Below the pieces are notes generated by a model, which ran no database searches, was not told the origin of the DNA, and saw only the letters and a list, made by a program, of their open reading frames with translations. Shown here piece by piece: positions 50,534-59,296 of a DNA stretch of 64,000 nucleotides (position 1 is its first letter; the number at the start of each line of letters is the position of its first letter). The stretch covers positions 1,426,001 through 1,490,000 of the forward strand of contig CBDIQW010000001.1 of NCBI GenBank assembly GCA_965283955.1, given 5' to 3'. This DNA comes from Emticicia sp965283955 (GTDB taxonomy: Bacteria; Bacteroidota; Bacteroidia; Cytophagales; Spirosomataceae). The position numbers and the translations under genes are program-made.

Positions 50534-51798
50534 AGGCAAAAAAATACTGAACTGACAGCCGAAGAGATAAAAAATATCTCTCGGGCGATGCTTCGGCCAA
50601 ACAAATGCAAGAAGTAGAAAAACAACTACTCAACGATGCATTTGCGGCCGATGCTACCGAAGGTTTAGAAAAATTATCGGCTGAAAAAATTGATACTTCG
50701 GCTGCGATGAACGACTTGAAAAAACGCCTTGATTCAAGAGTAAAAACGAAGCAAAAGCAGACCAACATTATTCCACTTTGGCAGCGTGCCTCAGTGGCGG
50801 CTTCAATCGCTTTAGTGCTTGGAGTTGGACTATATTATATTTTCTACAAAACTGATAATCAAACACTTGCTGTAAACAAACCACAAGAAACGCTTTCAAA
50901 AACAACAGCAGAAACTCCGCAGAAAGAAACGAAAAAAGAAGTAATTGCTATCAATCAGCCAAAGGCTACCAAAGTAAAAGAAACAATTTCGCCAATCCCA
51001 CAATATAGTAATCAGCAAGAAAATACAAATCAAATTCCAACTCAAGAATCACAAGATTTAGCACTACAAAACAATGAAGAAAGTAAAGCCGATGAGGTTT
51101 TGAAACCTGCTGCACCAATAAATACAGAAAAAGAAATTGCTGAATCAAAAGCTGCAAAAACACCAGTAATTTTGGCAAGTAGAGAAAGAACTTCAACTTT
51201 TTCAGGACAGATTCTCGACACTGAAAATCAGCCGATTGCTGGGGCAATCGTTAGCCTCAAAAATAGCAATAAAGGTGTACAAGCTGATATAAATGGAGTT
51301 TTCAGAATCAATGATGTAAATATTGGTGAAACTTTAGAAATCAATGCCATTGGTTATAATTCGCAAGAAGTTGTGGTAAAAAAACAAGATTTAGGAAAAT
51401 TTAATCTTTCAGAAAATAGCAGTGCATTGGCCGAAGTGATTGTAGCGGATAATCAATCAAAGGCAAAAAAAGCTGAACAAAAAACCATTCTAATCAACGA
51501 ACCGCCAACGCAAGACCCTATTCCAATAGGTGGTTGGAGTAACTACGATACTTATCTGCGAAACACACTCAAAAGTACAGGTTCGGTATCGACTCTACAT
51601 TTTGAAGACCCACTCCGCCTACGTCTCACTGTTGAGCCAGATGGTACACCATCAAACGTGCAAATTGACAACGAACTCGACAAAGAAAATACTCAAAAAG
51701 TGGTTGAAGCCATAAAAAAAGGGCCAAAATGGCTTCCCGCCAAACGAAAAGGCAAAAAAGTAAAAAAAGAGGTAAAAAGAGAGTTGAAGCTTAGATAG
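50526..51798 (+). CDS. Membrane partner of the sigma factor, carboxypeptidase-like and TonB-C-like domains, frameshifted near its start
   Basis: The ATG at 50526 overlaps the sigma gene. The first codons, MNKGKK, match, but two A runs, 50538-50544 and 50569-50574, are each one A short; restoring them gives NTELTAEEIKKYLSGDASAK and joins the main frame, which is open from 50605 as MQEVEKQLLNDAFAADATEG. Next come a membrane helix (ASVAASIALVLGVGLYYIFY), a charged low-complexity linker, a carboxypeptidase-like regulatory domain (TFSGQILDTENQPIAGAIVS) and a C-terminal TonB-like domain (FEDPLRLRLTVEPDGTPSNV). It probably regulates the sigma factor or transduces an envelope signal. Confidence 0.82.
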
Positions 51799-51827
51799 CT
51801 TTTCTAAATGCCTTTCAATCCTTATAC

Positions 51828-53063
51828 TTATTTGGGTGTTGAATAATACGTCATCACAGTCTTAAAAACTTGCTCTCTGATAGGATTTACATTGAAATAA
51901 TCTTTTGTTGGAGATAATCCAATATTTTGGCGATTAATGAGCAAAACTATTGAAATATTGTCGTCAGGTACTACACAAATGCTTGTACCCGTAAAACCTG
52001 TATGACCAAAAGAACCTTCGCTGGCATTTTTCATAAAAGCATTTTGATTATCCATCATCCAACCAAGTCCATTTTTAAAGCTATCTTTTGTCAGAAAAAG
52101 CTCAAGTGTTTTCTCTGAAATAAACTGTTTTGAACCAATTTTACCCTTATTTCTTAATACATCTACTAACTTCTGAATATCATCAATCGTCGAAAAAATA
52201 CCTGCAGCTCCCGAAACACCTTCATTCGCATACCATGTGTTTCCATCATTCACTTCGCCCTTTAGTGTATATTGACGCCATCCATTCCATGAATTTGGGT
52301 CAATTTCTTTTATTTTAAAACCTAAACTTGCATCCTCAACCATTCTTTTTTCATAAGGATTACCGTGTGATGTAGCCGCAATTTTCAGTTTCTTAGCAGT
52401 TTCATTGGGTTTATAAGTAGTATTTTTCATTGATAATGGTCGAAAAATATATTCTTCCATAAAAACATTCAATGGTTTGCCTGAAATTTTTTCGATGATT
52501 TCACCTAAAATAGTAAATCCTAAATCACTATAATGTCGGCCTTCTCCTATCGGAAATTTAAGTGGTAATTCTTCGATAAATTTAAAAGTTTCTTGCTTGG
52601 TTTTACAGCGATAATACAATGGATACCAGTCGTATAGCCCCGACGTATGAGTCAATAAGTGCCTAATTGTAATGTCTTTTTTATCGGGCTGATTGAAGCC
52701 TTGAATATACATTCCCACTTTATCCTCAACATTGATTTTGCCAGCATCAACCAAAAGCATTATTGACGTAGTTGTGCCAACAACCTTTGTTAAAGATGCG
52801 ATGTCGTATAAATGATTGATTGAAGTTTTTTCGGGAAACGCCAATTGCTTACCATTAAAATCTTTGATTTGGGCGTAACCGTATGCTTTTTTGAGAATAA
52901 TTTCATCCCCTTTCTTGATTTGAATGACTGCCCCAGGAATTTTTGATTGCTCTATATAGGTCTGAATAATAGTGTTTATTTCTGAGATACAAGATGCTTT
53001 TTTCTGAGCATTTCCCAATGTAAAGCTTAATACCAATAATAATGTAAGCGTTTTTTTTAACAT
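51828..53063 (-). CDS. Secreted serine hydrolase, class C beta-lactamase fold
   Basis: A 411-residue protein with signal peptide LTLLLVLSFTLGNAQKK. Catalytic motifs: SLTK at residues 90-93, YSD in GRHYSDLGFTILGEII (aspartate instead of asparagine), and HTG in FGHTGFTGTSICVVPDDNIS. It resembles EstB-like esterases and N-acyl-D-amino-acid-type enzymes that use the same fold; FtsI-like activity is unlikely. It is the third such gene in the window. No operon partners. Confidence 0.9.
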   Translation of the reverse strand: MLKKTLTLLLVLSFTLGNAQKKASCISEINTIIQTYIEQSKIPGAVIQIKKGDEIILKKAYGYAQIKDFNGKQLAFPEKTSINHLYDIASLTKVVGTTTSIMLLVDAGKINVEDKVGMYIQGFNQPDKKDITIRHLLTHTSGLYDWYPLYYRCKTKQETFKFIEELPLKFPIGEGRHYSDLGFTILGEIIEKISGKPLNVFMEEYIFRPLSMKNTTYKPNETAKKLKIAATSHGNPYEKRMVEDASLGFKIKEIDPNSWNGWRQYTLKGEVNDGNTWYANEGVSGAAGIFSTIDDIQKLVDVLRNKGKIGSKQFISEKTLELFLTKDSFKNGLGWMMDNQNAFMKNASEGSFGHTGFTGTSICVVPDDNISIVLLINRQNIGLSPTKDYFNVNPIREQVFKTVMTYYSTPK

Positions 53064-53505
53064 AACTAAGGCGATTTTGAGTCTTTATTTATAACAATAT
53101 TAGGGTCAGTAAGCTTTGTTTTGTGATACTGAGCGTTTTGTGAAGAATTGCAATATAATCTAAAATTAAAAAAGATTAAACAAACAAGCCCAAAATTGCT
53201 TCTTGAGCTTGTAAAAATACAATGTTTTCATGACCAATCGACAAACCTATAATATAGCTTTCGAGGTGAATAAATGCCTTTTATATAACGTATAATTAAG
53301 GTTGAAAAAAGTTATATATTACAACTTTTTTCTTTAGATGATTATAAATTCAGTCTTGAAAATCTACTTAACGTTAGGATAAAAACGAACTTTATGGCAT
53401 TAATTATTTATGTAGTCTATATTTAAAAAAGCAGCCTTATCTTCAAATATAAGGCTGCTTTTGTATTCAACAACTTCTCGCAGTTTGTTTGAGAGAAGTA
53501 AAGCT
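53064..53505. other. Gene-free spacer
   Basis: AT-rich, without credible frames. It contains an A/T-run hairpin at 53304-53332 (GAAAAAAGTT and AACTTTTTTC) and the peptidase terminator at 53427-53462. The hydrolase promoter must lie at its left end. Confidence 0.45.
53427..53462 (-). terminator. Terminator of the M28 peptidase gene
   Basis: AAAAGCAGCCTTAT and ATAAGGCTGCTTTT arms with an eight-base loop, followed on the minus strand by a T-rich run. Confidence 0.82.
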
Positions 53506-55047
53506 CTATTTTTTTCTCGGTAATTTTTCGTCACGCATGGCAGCGTTATAGACAAACGAAGCCACGATAGTTGCCGCTTGTTTCAAATCTTCTGGTTGAA
53601 GATGGTCGTATGAGTCCATATTTGTGTGGTGCGTACGAGTATTATACTCGATTTCATCTTGAATAAATTGAAATCCAGGAATACCAACACCCACAAACGA
53701 AAGGTGGTCAGTTCCACCAGTATTTCTAATCGTAACTGTTTTTGCTCCTAAATCATGGAAAGGTTCAAACCATTTCGTAAAAATCGGGCGACACGCTTCG
53801 TTTCCTTGCAAATAAATTCCTCTGATTTTACCCGTTCCGTTATCAACATTGAAATAAGCTGCTACTTTTTCTCCTTCGGCATTGCTTTTCTTGGCATCAT
53901 TCGGGTCGGCTAAATGATTTTTCACATAATTTCTCGAACCAAAAAGCCCTTGTTCTTCACCACTCCAAAGAGCAATTCTGATGGTGCGACGTGGTTGAAC
54001 TCCCAATGTTTTCAAGATTCTAACAGCCTCCAACATTACCGCCGAACCCGCAGCATTATCGGTTGCTCCAGTCGAACTCTGCCACGAATCAAGGTGAGCA
54101 CCCAACATTACAACTTCTTCTTTCAGTTTTGGGTCAGTACCTTTGATTTCGGCCAAAACATTATAGCCTTTCAAATCTTCGGTATAAAATTTTGTTTTTA
54201 CATCTAACTCTAATTTTACTGGAATCCCTGCTTTTGTCAATCGACAAAGCGATAAATAATCTTCGGCAGCAAGCATAATATCAAGCAAATTTTCGGGGTC
54301 AGTTGCTTTGTATGAACCTCCTCCCGAAACAAACAATGTACCATCTTTTCCTCTGGCACTCATGCTCAAAAGTGCCAAAGCACCTTCTTTTTTAGCCATA
54401 TCTTTGGTTTTTGTAGAAAGCATATTCGTTCTACGCATCGCCTGCATCATTGAGCGGAAAGCCGTATCGGGTGCTGTTGTGGTGGTTGGTGTTGCAGCAG
54501 CCATTTTCTCCAATTCTTCGTCGGTATAACGGCTCGCATCGGGCTTGAAAGAAGGTTGAATTTTGTCGTTTTTATAAAGCAAAATCACTTTATCCTTTAG
54601 TTTTCCACGATAATTTTCAAGGCCGAGTGTATCGGTTTCGTCAATTAATAAAATCTCGGCCGATTTTAGTTTTCCCTTCGTGCCAGCCGTCCAAGTTTTT
54701 GGGTAAGCAATCAAAGGGCGGTAATATGGAGCGGTCATGGCCACGTAGCTTTTGTTGAGTTCCCAGCCTTTCCCAAAATCGCCCCATGCTTCGAGCTTGG
54801 CATCTTCTAAGCCCCATTCTGATAGTTTTCCTTTAGCATAATTGGCAGCTTTCATATAACCTGGCGAGCCTTGCAAACGTGGGCCGTTTACATCGGTCAG
54901 ATGAAAAGCAATATCCATTACTTTTGAATTTTGAAGCCCTTCTTGACGGATTTTCTTGGTTGTTTCTACATCAATTTTTTCTTCTTGAGCATTGGCAACG
55001 CCCAACGAAAACATACTGAGAGCAACAATAGGTAGGAGTTTTTTCAT
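53506..55047 (-). CDS. M28-family zinc aminopeptidase, secreted
   Basis: The 513-residue protein has signal peptide LLPIVALSMFSLGVANAQ, a PA-like inserted domain (residues 120-240) and the M28 catalytic core: first zinc histidine in VMLGAHLDSWQSSTGATDNA (with the bridging aspartate), general base pair in ALWSGEEQGLFGSRNYVKNH, an aspartate in AYFNVDNGTGKIRG and the final histidine in RNTGGTDHLSFVGVGIPGFQ. It should remove N-terminal residues from peptides in the periplasm. The frame is intact. A promoter region of about 210 bases separates it from the divergent lipoprotein gene. Confidence 0.95.
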   Translation of the reverse strand: MKKLLPIVALSMFSLGVANAQEEKIDVETTKKIRQEGLQNSKVMDIAFHLTDVNGPRLQGSPGYMKAANYAKGKLSEWGLEDAKLEAWGDFGKGWELNKSYVAMTAPYYRPLIAYPKTWTAGTKGKLKSAEILLIDETDTLGLENYRGKLKDKVILLYKNDKIQPSFKPDASRYTDEELEKMAAATPTTTTAPDTAFRSMMQAMRRTNMLSTKTKDMAKKEGALALLSMSARGKDGTLFVSGGGSYKATDPENLLDIMLAAEDYLSLCRLTKAGIPVKLELDVKTKFYTEDLKGYNVLAEIKGTDPKLKEEVVMLGAHLDSWQSSTGATDNAAGSAVMLEAVRILKTLGVQPRRTIRIALWSGEEQGLFGSRNYVKNHLADPNDAKKSNAEGEKVAAYFNVDNGTGKIRGIYLQGNEACRPIFTKWFEPFHDLGAKTVTIRNTGGTDHLSFVGVGIPGFQFIQDEIEYNTRTHHTNMDSYDHLQPEDLKQAATIVASFVYNAAMRDEKLPRKK

Positions 55048-55260
55048 ACAATATAGATGTGTTTAGTTTGTTGAAGGCTAAAGATAGAAGTAATAATTGG
55101 GGTGGGCAAAATTTTGAGATTAATACGGTCGATAAAGCGATTAATTGAGGTTTAAAATTGACTTGAAATACAAATAGCCAAAAAAAACTGAAAGACGGTA
55201 TGATTTCAGAATTTTATTCTTCTTAATATTACACAAAATCTATTCAAACATCATTTAAGT

Positions 55261-55722
55261 ATGAAAAAACACTTTTTAATTTTACTACTAACCTATCTGA
55301 TAATGGCGTGTAACACAAATACAACGACTCAACAAGACGACTCGCTCAAGGTTGAGCCAGCTCAAACCCCGTCACCAATGGTAGGCAATGATGCCGATGA
55401 ACACGGCTGCAAGGCATCGGCAGGATATAGATGGTCAGTTTTACGAAAGGAGTGTATCCGAATTTTTGAAGCGGGCGTACGATTAGACCCCGTAGCTAAA
55501 GACCTCGAACAATCGCTATCGGCTTTTGTGGTCATAAAAACTGATAGTAGCGACCAAGAAATAGAGCTTTTTGTACCTTACGACGAGCAAACAATTATCG
55601 TAAAAAAAGAATCTGCTGATAAGTGGAAAAATGATAAATATGTATTGACCAAAGCAAAAGATACTTACAGCATCGAAGATGCTACTAAGAAATTGCTTTA
55701 TAAGGGAACGATAGAAAAGTAA
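55261..55722 (+). CDS. Conserved small lipoprotein
   Basis: A 153-residue protein with lipobox LIMAC at about residue 17. A Thr/Pro-rich linker leads to the motif GCKASAGYRWSVLRKECIRI, then FEAGVRLDP, and a beta-rich C-terminus VLTKAKDTYSIEDATKKLLY. The cysteine-tryptophan motif is shared by several Bacteroidetes lipoproteins (recalled, not searched). The function is unknown. It ends nine bases before the GNAT gene start, so these two are cotranscribed. Confidence 0.75.
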   Translation: MKKHFLILLLTYLIMACNTNTTTQQDDSLKVEPAQTPSPMVGNDADEHGCKASAGYRWSVLRKECIRIFEAGVRLDPVAKDLEQSLSAFVVIKTDSSDQEIELFVPYDEQTIIVKKESADKWKNDKYVLTKAKDTYSIEDATKKLLYKGTIEK

Positions 55723-55731
55723 AATACATAA

Positions 55732-56238
55732 ATGACTATAAGAAAAGCTACTGTTGCTGATACTCAAGCAATTACTCAACTATTTTATGAAACCATAACA
55801 AGCGTTAATGTGAGAGATTATGATGCCCAGCAAATTGAAACTTGGGCATCAAGTGCTGAAAATAAGGATTTTTGGCAAGAGCAAATTGAAAAACAGTATT
55901 TTATCATTGCTGAAAACGATGAATACTTATTGGGATTTGCTTCATTGACAGCCGAAGGCTATTTGGATTTTATGTACGTTCACAAAAACCACCAAAAGCA
56001 AGGTATTGCCAGTGCTTTACTGGAAAACATTCTGACCGAAGCCAATCGCCTAAATCTCACCAAAATCTGGACAGACGCCAGCATTACGGCAAGACCTTTT
56101 TTCTTGAATAAAGGCTTTGTTATCGAAAAAATCTATACTAAAGTTAGTAAAGAGGTTGCGTTTGAGAATGCGATTATGAAGTTCAATATTCAAAAATGGA
56201 ACGCAGATGACGCTGATTGGGCTGATTTTCGCAGATAA
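55732..56238 (+). CDS. GNAT-family N-acetyltransferase
   Basis: A 168-residue protein: MTIRKATVADTQAITQLFYE, a beta-strand YFIIAENDEYLLGFASLTAE and the acetyl-CoA loop in FMYVHKNHQKQGIASALLEN (Q-x-x-G-I-A). It ends near ENAIMKFNIQKW, which fits the family's last strand. The following residues NADDADWADFRR are encoded by a repeat at 56200-56236 and are probably not ancestral. Substrate unknown. Confidence 0.9.
   Translation: MTIRKATVADTQAITQLFYETITSVNVRDYDAQQIETWASSAENKDFWQEQIEKQYFIIAENDEYLLGFASLTAEGYLDFMYVHKNHQKQGIASALLENILTEANRLNLTKIWTDASITARPFFLNKGFVIEKIYTKVSKEVAFENAIMKFNIQKWNADDADWADFRR
56200..56236. repeat. Imperfect repeat overlapping the GNAT 3' end
   Basis: AACGCAGATGACGCTGATTG continues into GGCTGATTTTCGCAGAT, with CGCAGAT at both ends and GCTGATT twice. 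It resembles dispersed CGCAGAT repeats of many genomes. Confidence 0.5.
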
Positions 56239-56336
56239 AAACAAAATTTCTTATAATCAATATCATCTAAATAGCCTTCCGCAGCAGTTCTAATTTTATG
56301 AAAAGTTTTATCGATTACAATTTATATTATTGAGTC

Positions 56337-56534
56337 TCAAATATTAAAAGCTTTCAATATATCTTCTCTATTTACCGTCTCGGTTTTCATTCCAACGTCA
56401 ATTCTTGACGCCAAAAGGTGGTCTTCCCATTGCTGAGTAGATATTTTTTGGCTTTTGATTCCTAATTTATTCGCCAGTGTTACGAGCAATTTCAAATCTT
56501 CTGATGACTGACTTTCTAAAATAATCGCACTCAT
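56337..56534 (-). CDS. Small antitoxin-like protein
   Basis: The ATG at 56534 gives 65 residues, MSAIILESQSSEDLKLLVTL, ANKLGIKSQKISTQQWEDHL and so on, ending NREDILKAFNI. This is a typical size and charge pattern for Bacteroidetes type II antitoxin-like proteins (N-terminal strand-helix dimerisation part and acidic tail), but no toxin gene is adjacent, so it may be an orphan. A longer frame from 56609 adds an unlikely N-terminus. Confidence 0.6.
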   Translation of the reverse strand: MSAIILESQSSEDLKLLVTLANKLGIKSQKISTQQWEDHLLASRIDVGMKTETVNREDILKAFNI

Positions 56535-56624
56535 ATTTCTGCATGTTTTTTTACAAAAATAACAAAATATCAATAAAAATTTGTGCCACATCGAAAAGAT
56601 ATAACACAAATTTTTATAGTTCTA

Positions 56625-58085
56625 TCAATACTTCAAATCAAGCACCGCACCCACATACACCATTCGGGTGATTGGTGCTGAGCCGTAAACCGTGATGGCA
56701 TTGGCGTTTGTAAGATTTGTACCACCCAATTTGAAGGTAGTTTTGAGTGGTTTTGCGTGGTAATTTATTTGTGCATCAAGCGTTCCGAAGGCTTTTATTT
56801 GACCTTCATCAAATGGCATGAAGTAAGTATAAGTATCTGTCCAACGATAATTTACTGAGTATGTTAACTCTTTCTTTATCAAGCCATTAACTCCTAAATT
56901 AACCTTATGCTTTGGTGTATTGAAGCCCGCAATTAGGCCTTTAATATCTGATATTTTTGACCAAGTATAATTTCCGTAAAGGCTCACATTTTTGTTTAAG
57001 CGATAATCTAAACTCACAAACGCTCCTTGTGTAGTCACGGGTTTATCAAAATTTGCCCAAGTCTGAATGAGTCTTCCACGGGTACGGTCGCCTACGGGCT
57101 TAGTCCAGTCACCTGACCTCGTTGTGTTAGTCGCTGGATTTGTTGCAAAATTTCCTTCGGGCATTTGTCCATCTTCACGCCCTTGAAAACGCACGATTCC
57201 AATAAAACCATTGTACAAACTTCTATAATAACTCAAATCAATTTGTAAATCTTTGGTGAGTAAGGCTTTATAGCCCACTTCCCACGAATTCATTTTTTCA
57301 GGAGCGAGTTTTTTTACTTCATACGCAGCCGTTCCTGTTGAGTTTAAACCTTTAAAGCCATTTTCAGTATTTCCGATGAGCAAAATACTGCCATAATCTA
57401 AATAAATATACTGGTCGAGTTGAGCTGGAGCTCGGAAAGCAGTAGAATAATTAGCTCTGAAATTATGTCGGCCCGAAGCATAAACTGCCGAAATACGAGG
57501 CGATAGTTTTGTATCAAAATTCTTGAAAGCATCGAGTCGGGTAGCGGCTGCCAGTATCAGTTTTTCATCAAAAAGTTTTTGTTGAATTTGTCCATAAACA
57601 CCTGATTCCCAGTTAATTATTTCGTTTCGTTGTTCGGTATTTAATGGCGAATAAATGCCATCTGAAAGCAATGTTCCTGCGGACTTTAGAATGTATTTTC
57701 GATACGCCCCACCCACAACCACATTGGTAGTTTTAAAACGAAACTCACGTTGTGCCGAAAAATCTATATTACGAGCAGTATTTGTAAATGCCGCTCCTTT
57801 GATAGTTGAGCCATTTACTTTTAAATCACCTACGCCATTGGCCACTTGTTGCGTTACACGCTCAAAAACTGTTGGCCCAGATGCACCTTGCACTTGCTTT
57901 ATTTGCAGGTTTTGTGTCAAATCAAATGCTAATTTTGCAGCATTTTCAATGCTTTGTCCGCCTTGAATTGCGGGTAAAGTAAAGACCGCTGGAGCAACTG
58001 AATTAACCAACTCTGGCACATAAACCCCTGCCAAATTTCCACCCGCAAAACCATTGCCACGAGCGGCAGCAAAATCTGATTCCAA
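56625..58085 (-). CDS. TonB-dependent receptor, 3' part (beta-barrel)
   Basis: The frame is the barrel of an outer-membrane receptor: SDFAAARGNGFAGGNLAGVY, AQREFRFKTTNVVVGGAYRK, ISAVYASGRHNFRANYSTAF, APEKMNSWEVGYKALLTKDL, KLGGTNLTNANAITVYGSAP, and a final strand VGAVLDLKY. It is in the same frame as the 5' part (58089-59282) but a TAG at 58089-58091 separates them. The 60 bases before the TAG make better sense in another frame, so two opposing indels explain the stop. The ligand is unknown; the plug and barrel sequence is closer to siderophore/vitamin types than to SusC. Confidence 0.88.
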   Translation of the reverse strand: MESDFAAARGNGFAGGNLAGVYVPELVNSVAPAVFTLPAIQGGQSIENAAKLAFDLTQNLQIKQVQGASGPTVFERVTQQVANGVGDLKVNGSTIKGAAFTNTARNIDFSAQREFRFKTTNVVVGGAYRKYILKSAGTLLSDGIYSPLNTEQRNEIINWESGVYGQIQQKLFDEKLILAAATRLDAFKNFDTKLSPRISAVYASGRHNFRANYSTAFRAPAQLDQYIYLDYGSILLIGNTENGFKGLNSTGTAAYEVKKLAPEKMNSWEVGYKALLTKDLQIDLSYYRSLYNGFIGIVRFQGREDGQMPEGNFATNPATNTTRSGDWTKPVGDRTRGRLIQTWANFDKPVTTQGAFVSLDYRLNKNVSLYGNYTWSKISDIKGLIAGFNTPKHKVNLGVNGLIKKELTYSVNYRWTDTYTYFMPFDEGQIKAFGTLDAQINYHAKPLKTTFKLGGTNLTNANAITVYGSAPITRMVYVGAVLDLKY

Positions 58086-58088
58086 GCA

Positions 58089-59282
58089 CTAAAATAGTTG
58101 GCGGCAACCGTTGGGTAAGTTCCCAAAGCAAGGGTCTGCTAATCGCATATTTTGAAGAGCATTGGCCACGCCACCAATTTCGTAGGCTTTTCCACCATAA
58201 TCAAACATTGAGTAGGCACGCACAAACCAACGGTCGTTTTTAATCTCGAATTTGTGCAAATCATATTGCATTTCTCGCCAAGCAAAACGGCTTGTACTTT
58301 GAAAAATACCATTTCCGATTGATTTACGGTATTCGTAAGAAGCCTTTGTGCGTTCGTTGATTTTGAAATGAAGTGATGGATTCAAACGTAAATTTCCTGC
58401 TTTAAAATCTCCACCAAAACCAAATCTTTTGCCATCATTTACAGTCAAAATTTCACTTTCTTTGAAACCTGGCATATAAATTCGGTAGGGCTTACCATCA
58501 TTATATTTTGTAAAATCTGAGTTCGTAATCGTAGAACCAACATCACCAAAATAGTTGAGTTTATTCCAACCAAAAGGTGAGCCATAGGCATTGTTTGCGG
58601 CATCAGAACCCGCCAAACCGCCTTCGGTTGTGGCTTTGATAGCGGCATCAGATTCGCCCAAAAATTCATCAGCCGAAATAAAATTGGCATTGAGTTTAAA
58701 TGCCAAACGTTTGGCAAAAACTTGTGCATAACGCAGTTGCGTATCGAATAAAAGACGTGAACCACCACGCACCGAAACTGTAAGGCCTTGATGCTTGAAT
58801 GGGTCTTTTGAGTTCATCAAAATTACACCATTCAATGCTCCCGAACCATACAAAGCTGAATTTGCTCCGTAAATGACTTCGATATTATCAATGTCGAGTT
58901 CAGGTGTCCCCATCCAATTTCCGCCATAGAGCGAAGATGTTGGCGACATAAATTCCACATTATCAGCCAGTTGCAATAATCTTTCGGCTTTTCCGCTATT
59001 AAATCCACGTGTACTTAGGCTCGTTACGAACAAACTCGACTGACTCACATCAATGCCTTTGTAGCGAGCCAACGAAGAAATTAATTCTACGCTCGGGGAA
59101 TTTTGCAACTGTAAAGCCGACACCTTCGTAACCGAAACTGGGGCTTTAAAAATACTTTCTTCGATACGAGAAGCCGAAACCACGACTTCATTGAGATTCT
59201 GAACACTATCAAGCTGAGCCGATGCTCGAAATGATAGCACTGTGACTAAAATACTGCTAAAAATTGTAAATGTTTTTTTCAT
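58089..59282 (-). CDS. TonB-dependent receptor, 5' part (signal peptide, plug, first strands)
   Basis: The ATG at 59282 starts MKKTFTIFSSILVTVLSFRA. The mature part begins with TonB-box-like LNEVVVSASRIEESIFKAPV, and the plug has IDNIEVIYGANSALYGSGAL followed by NGVILMNSKDPF. Barrel strands follow. In the last codons the meaning changes frame near 58130: RLADPALGTYPTVAANYFSA in the other frame is a better continuation than the printed CFGNLPNGCRQLF. Whole length would be about 885 residues. The LytTR regulator gene is immediately upstream on the same strand. Confidence 0.9.
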   Translation of the reverse strand: MKKTFTIFSSILVTVLSFRASAQLDSVQNLNEVVVSASRIEESIFKAPVSVTKVSALQLQNSPSVELISSLARYKGIDVSQSSLFVTSLSTRGFNSGKAERLLQLADNVEFMSPTSSLYGGNWMGTPELDIDNIEVIYGANSALYGSGALNGVILMNSKDPFKHQGLTVSVRGGSRLLFDTQLRYAQVFAKRLAFKLNANFISADEFLGESDAAIKATTEGGLAGSDAANNAYGSPFGWNKLNYFGDVGSTITNSDFTKYNDGKPYRIYMPGFKESEILTVNDGKRFGFGGDFKAGNLRLNPSLHFKINERTKASYEYRKSIGNGIFQSTSRFAWREMQYDLHKFEIKNDRWFVRAYSMFDYGGKAYEIGGVANALQNMRLADPCFGNLPNGCRQLF

Positions 59283-59296
59283 TTTTCGTTGGTTTG

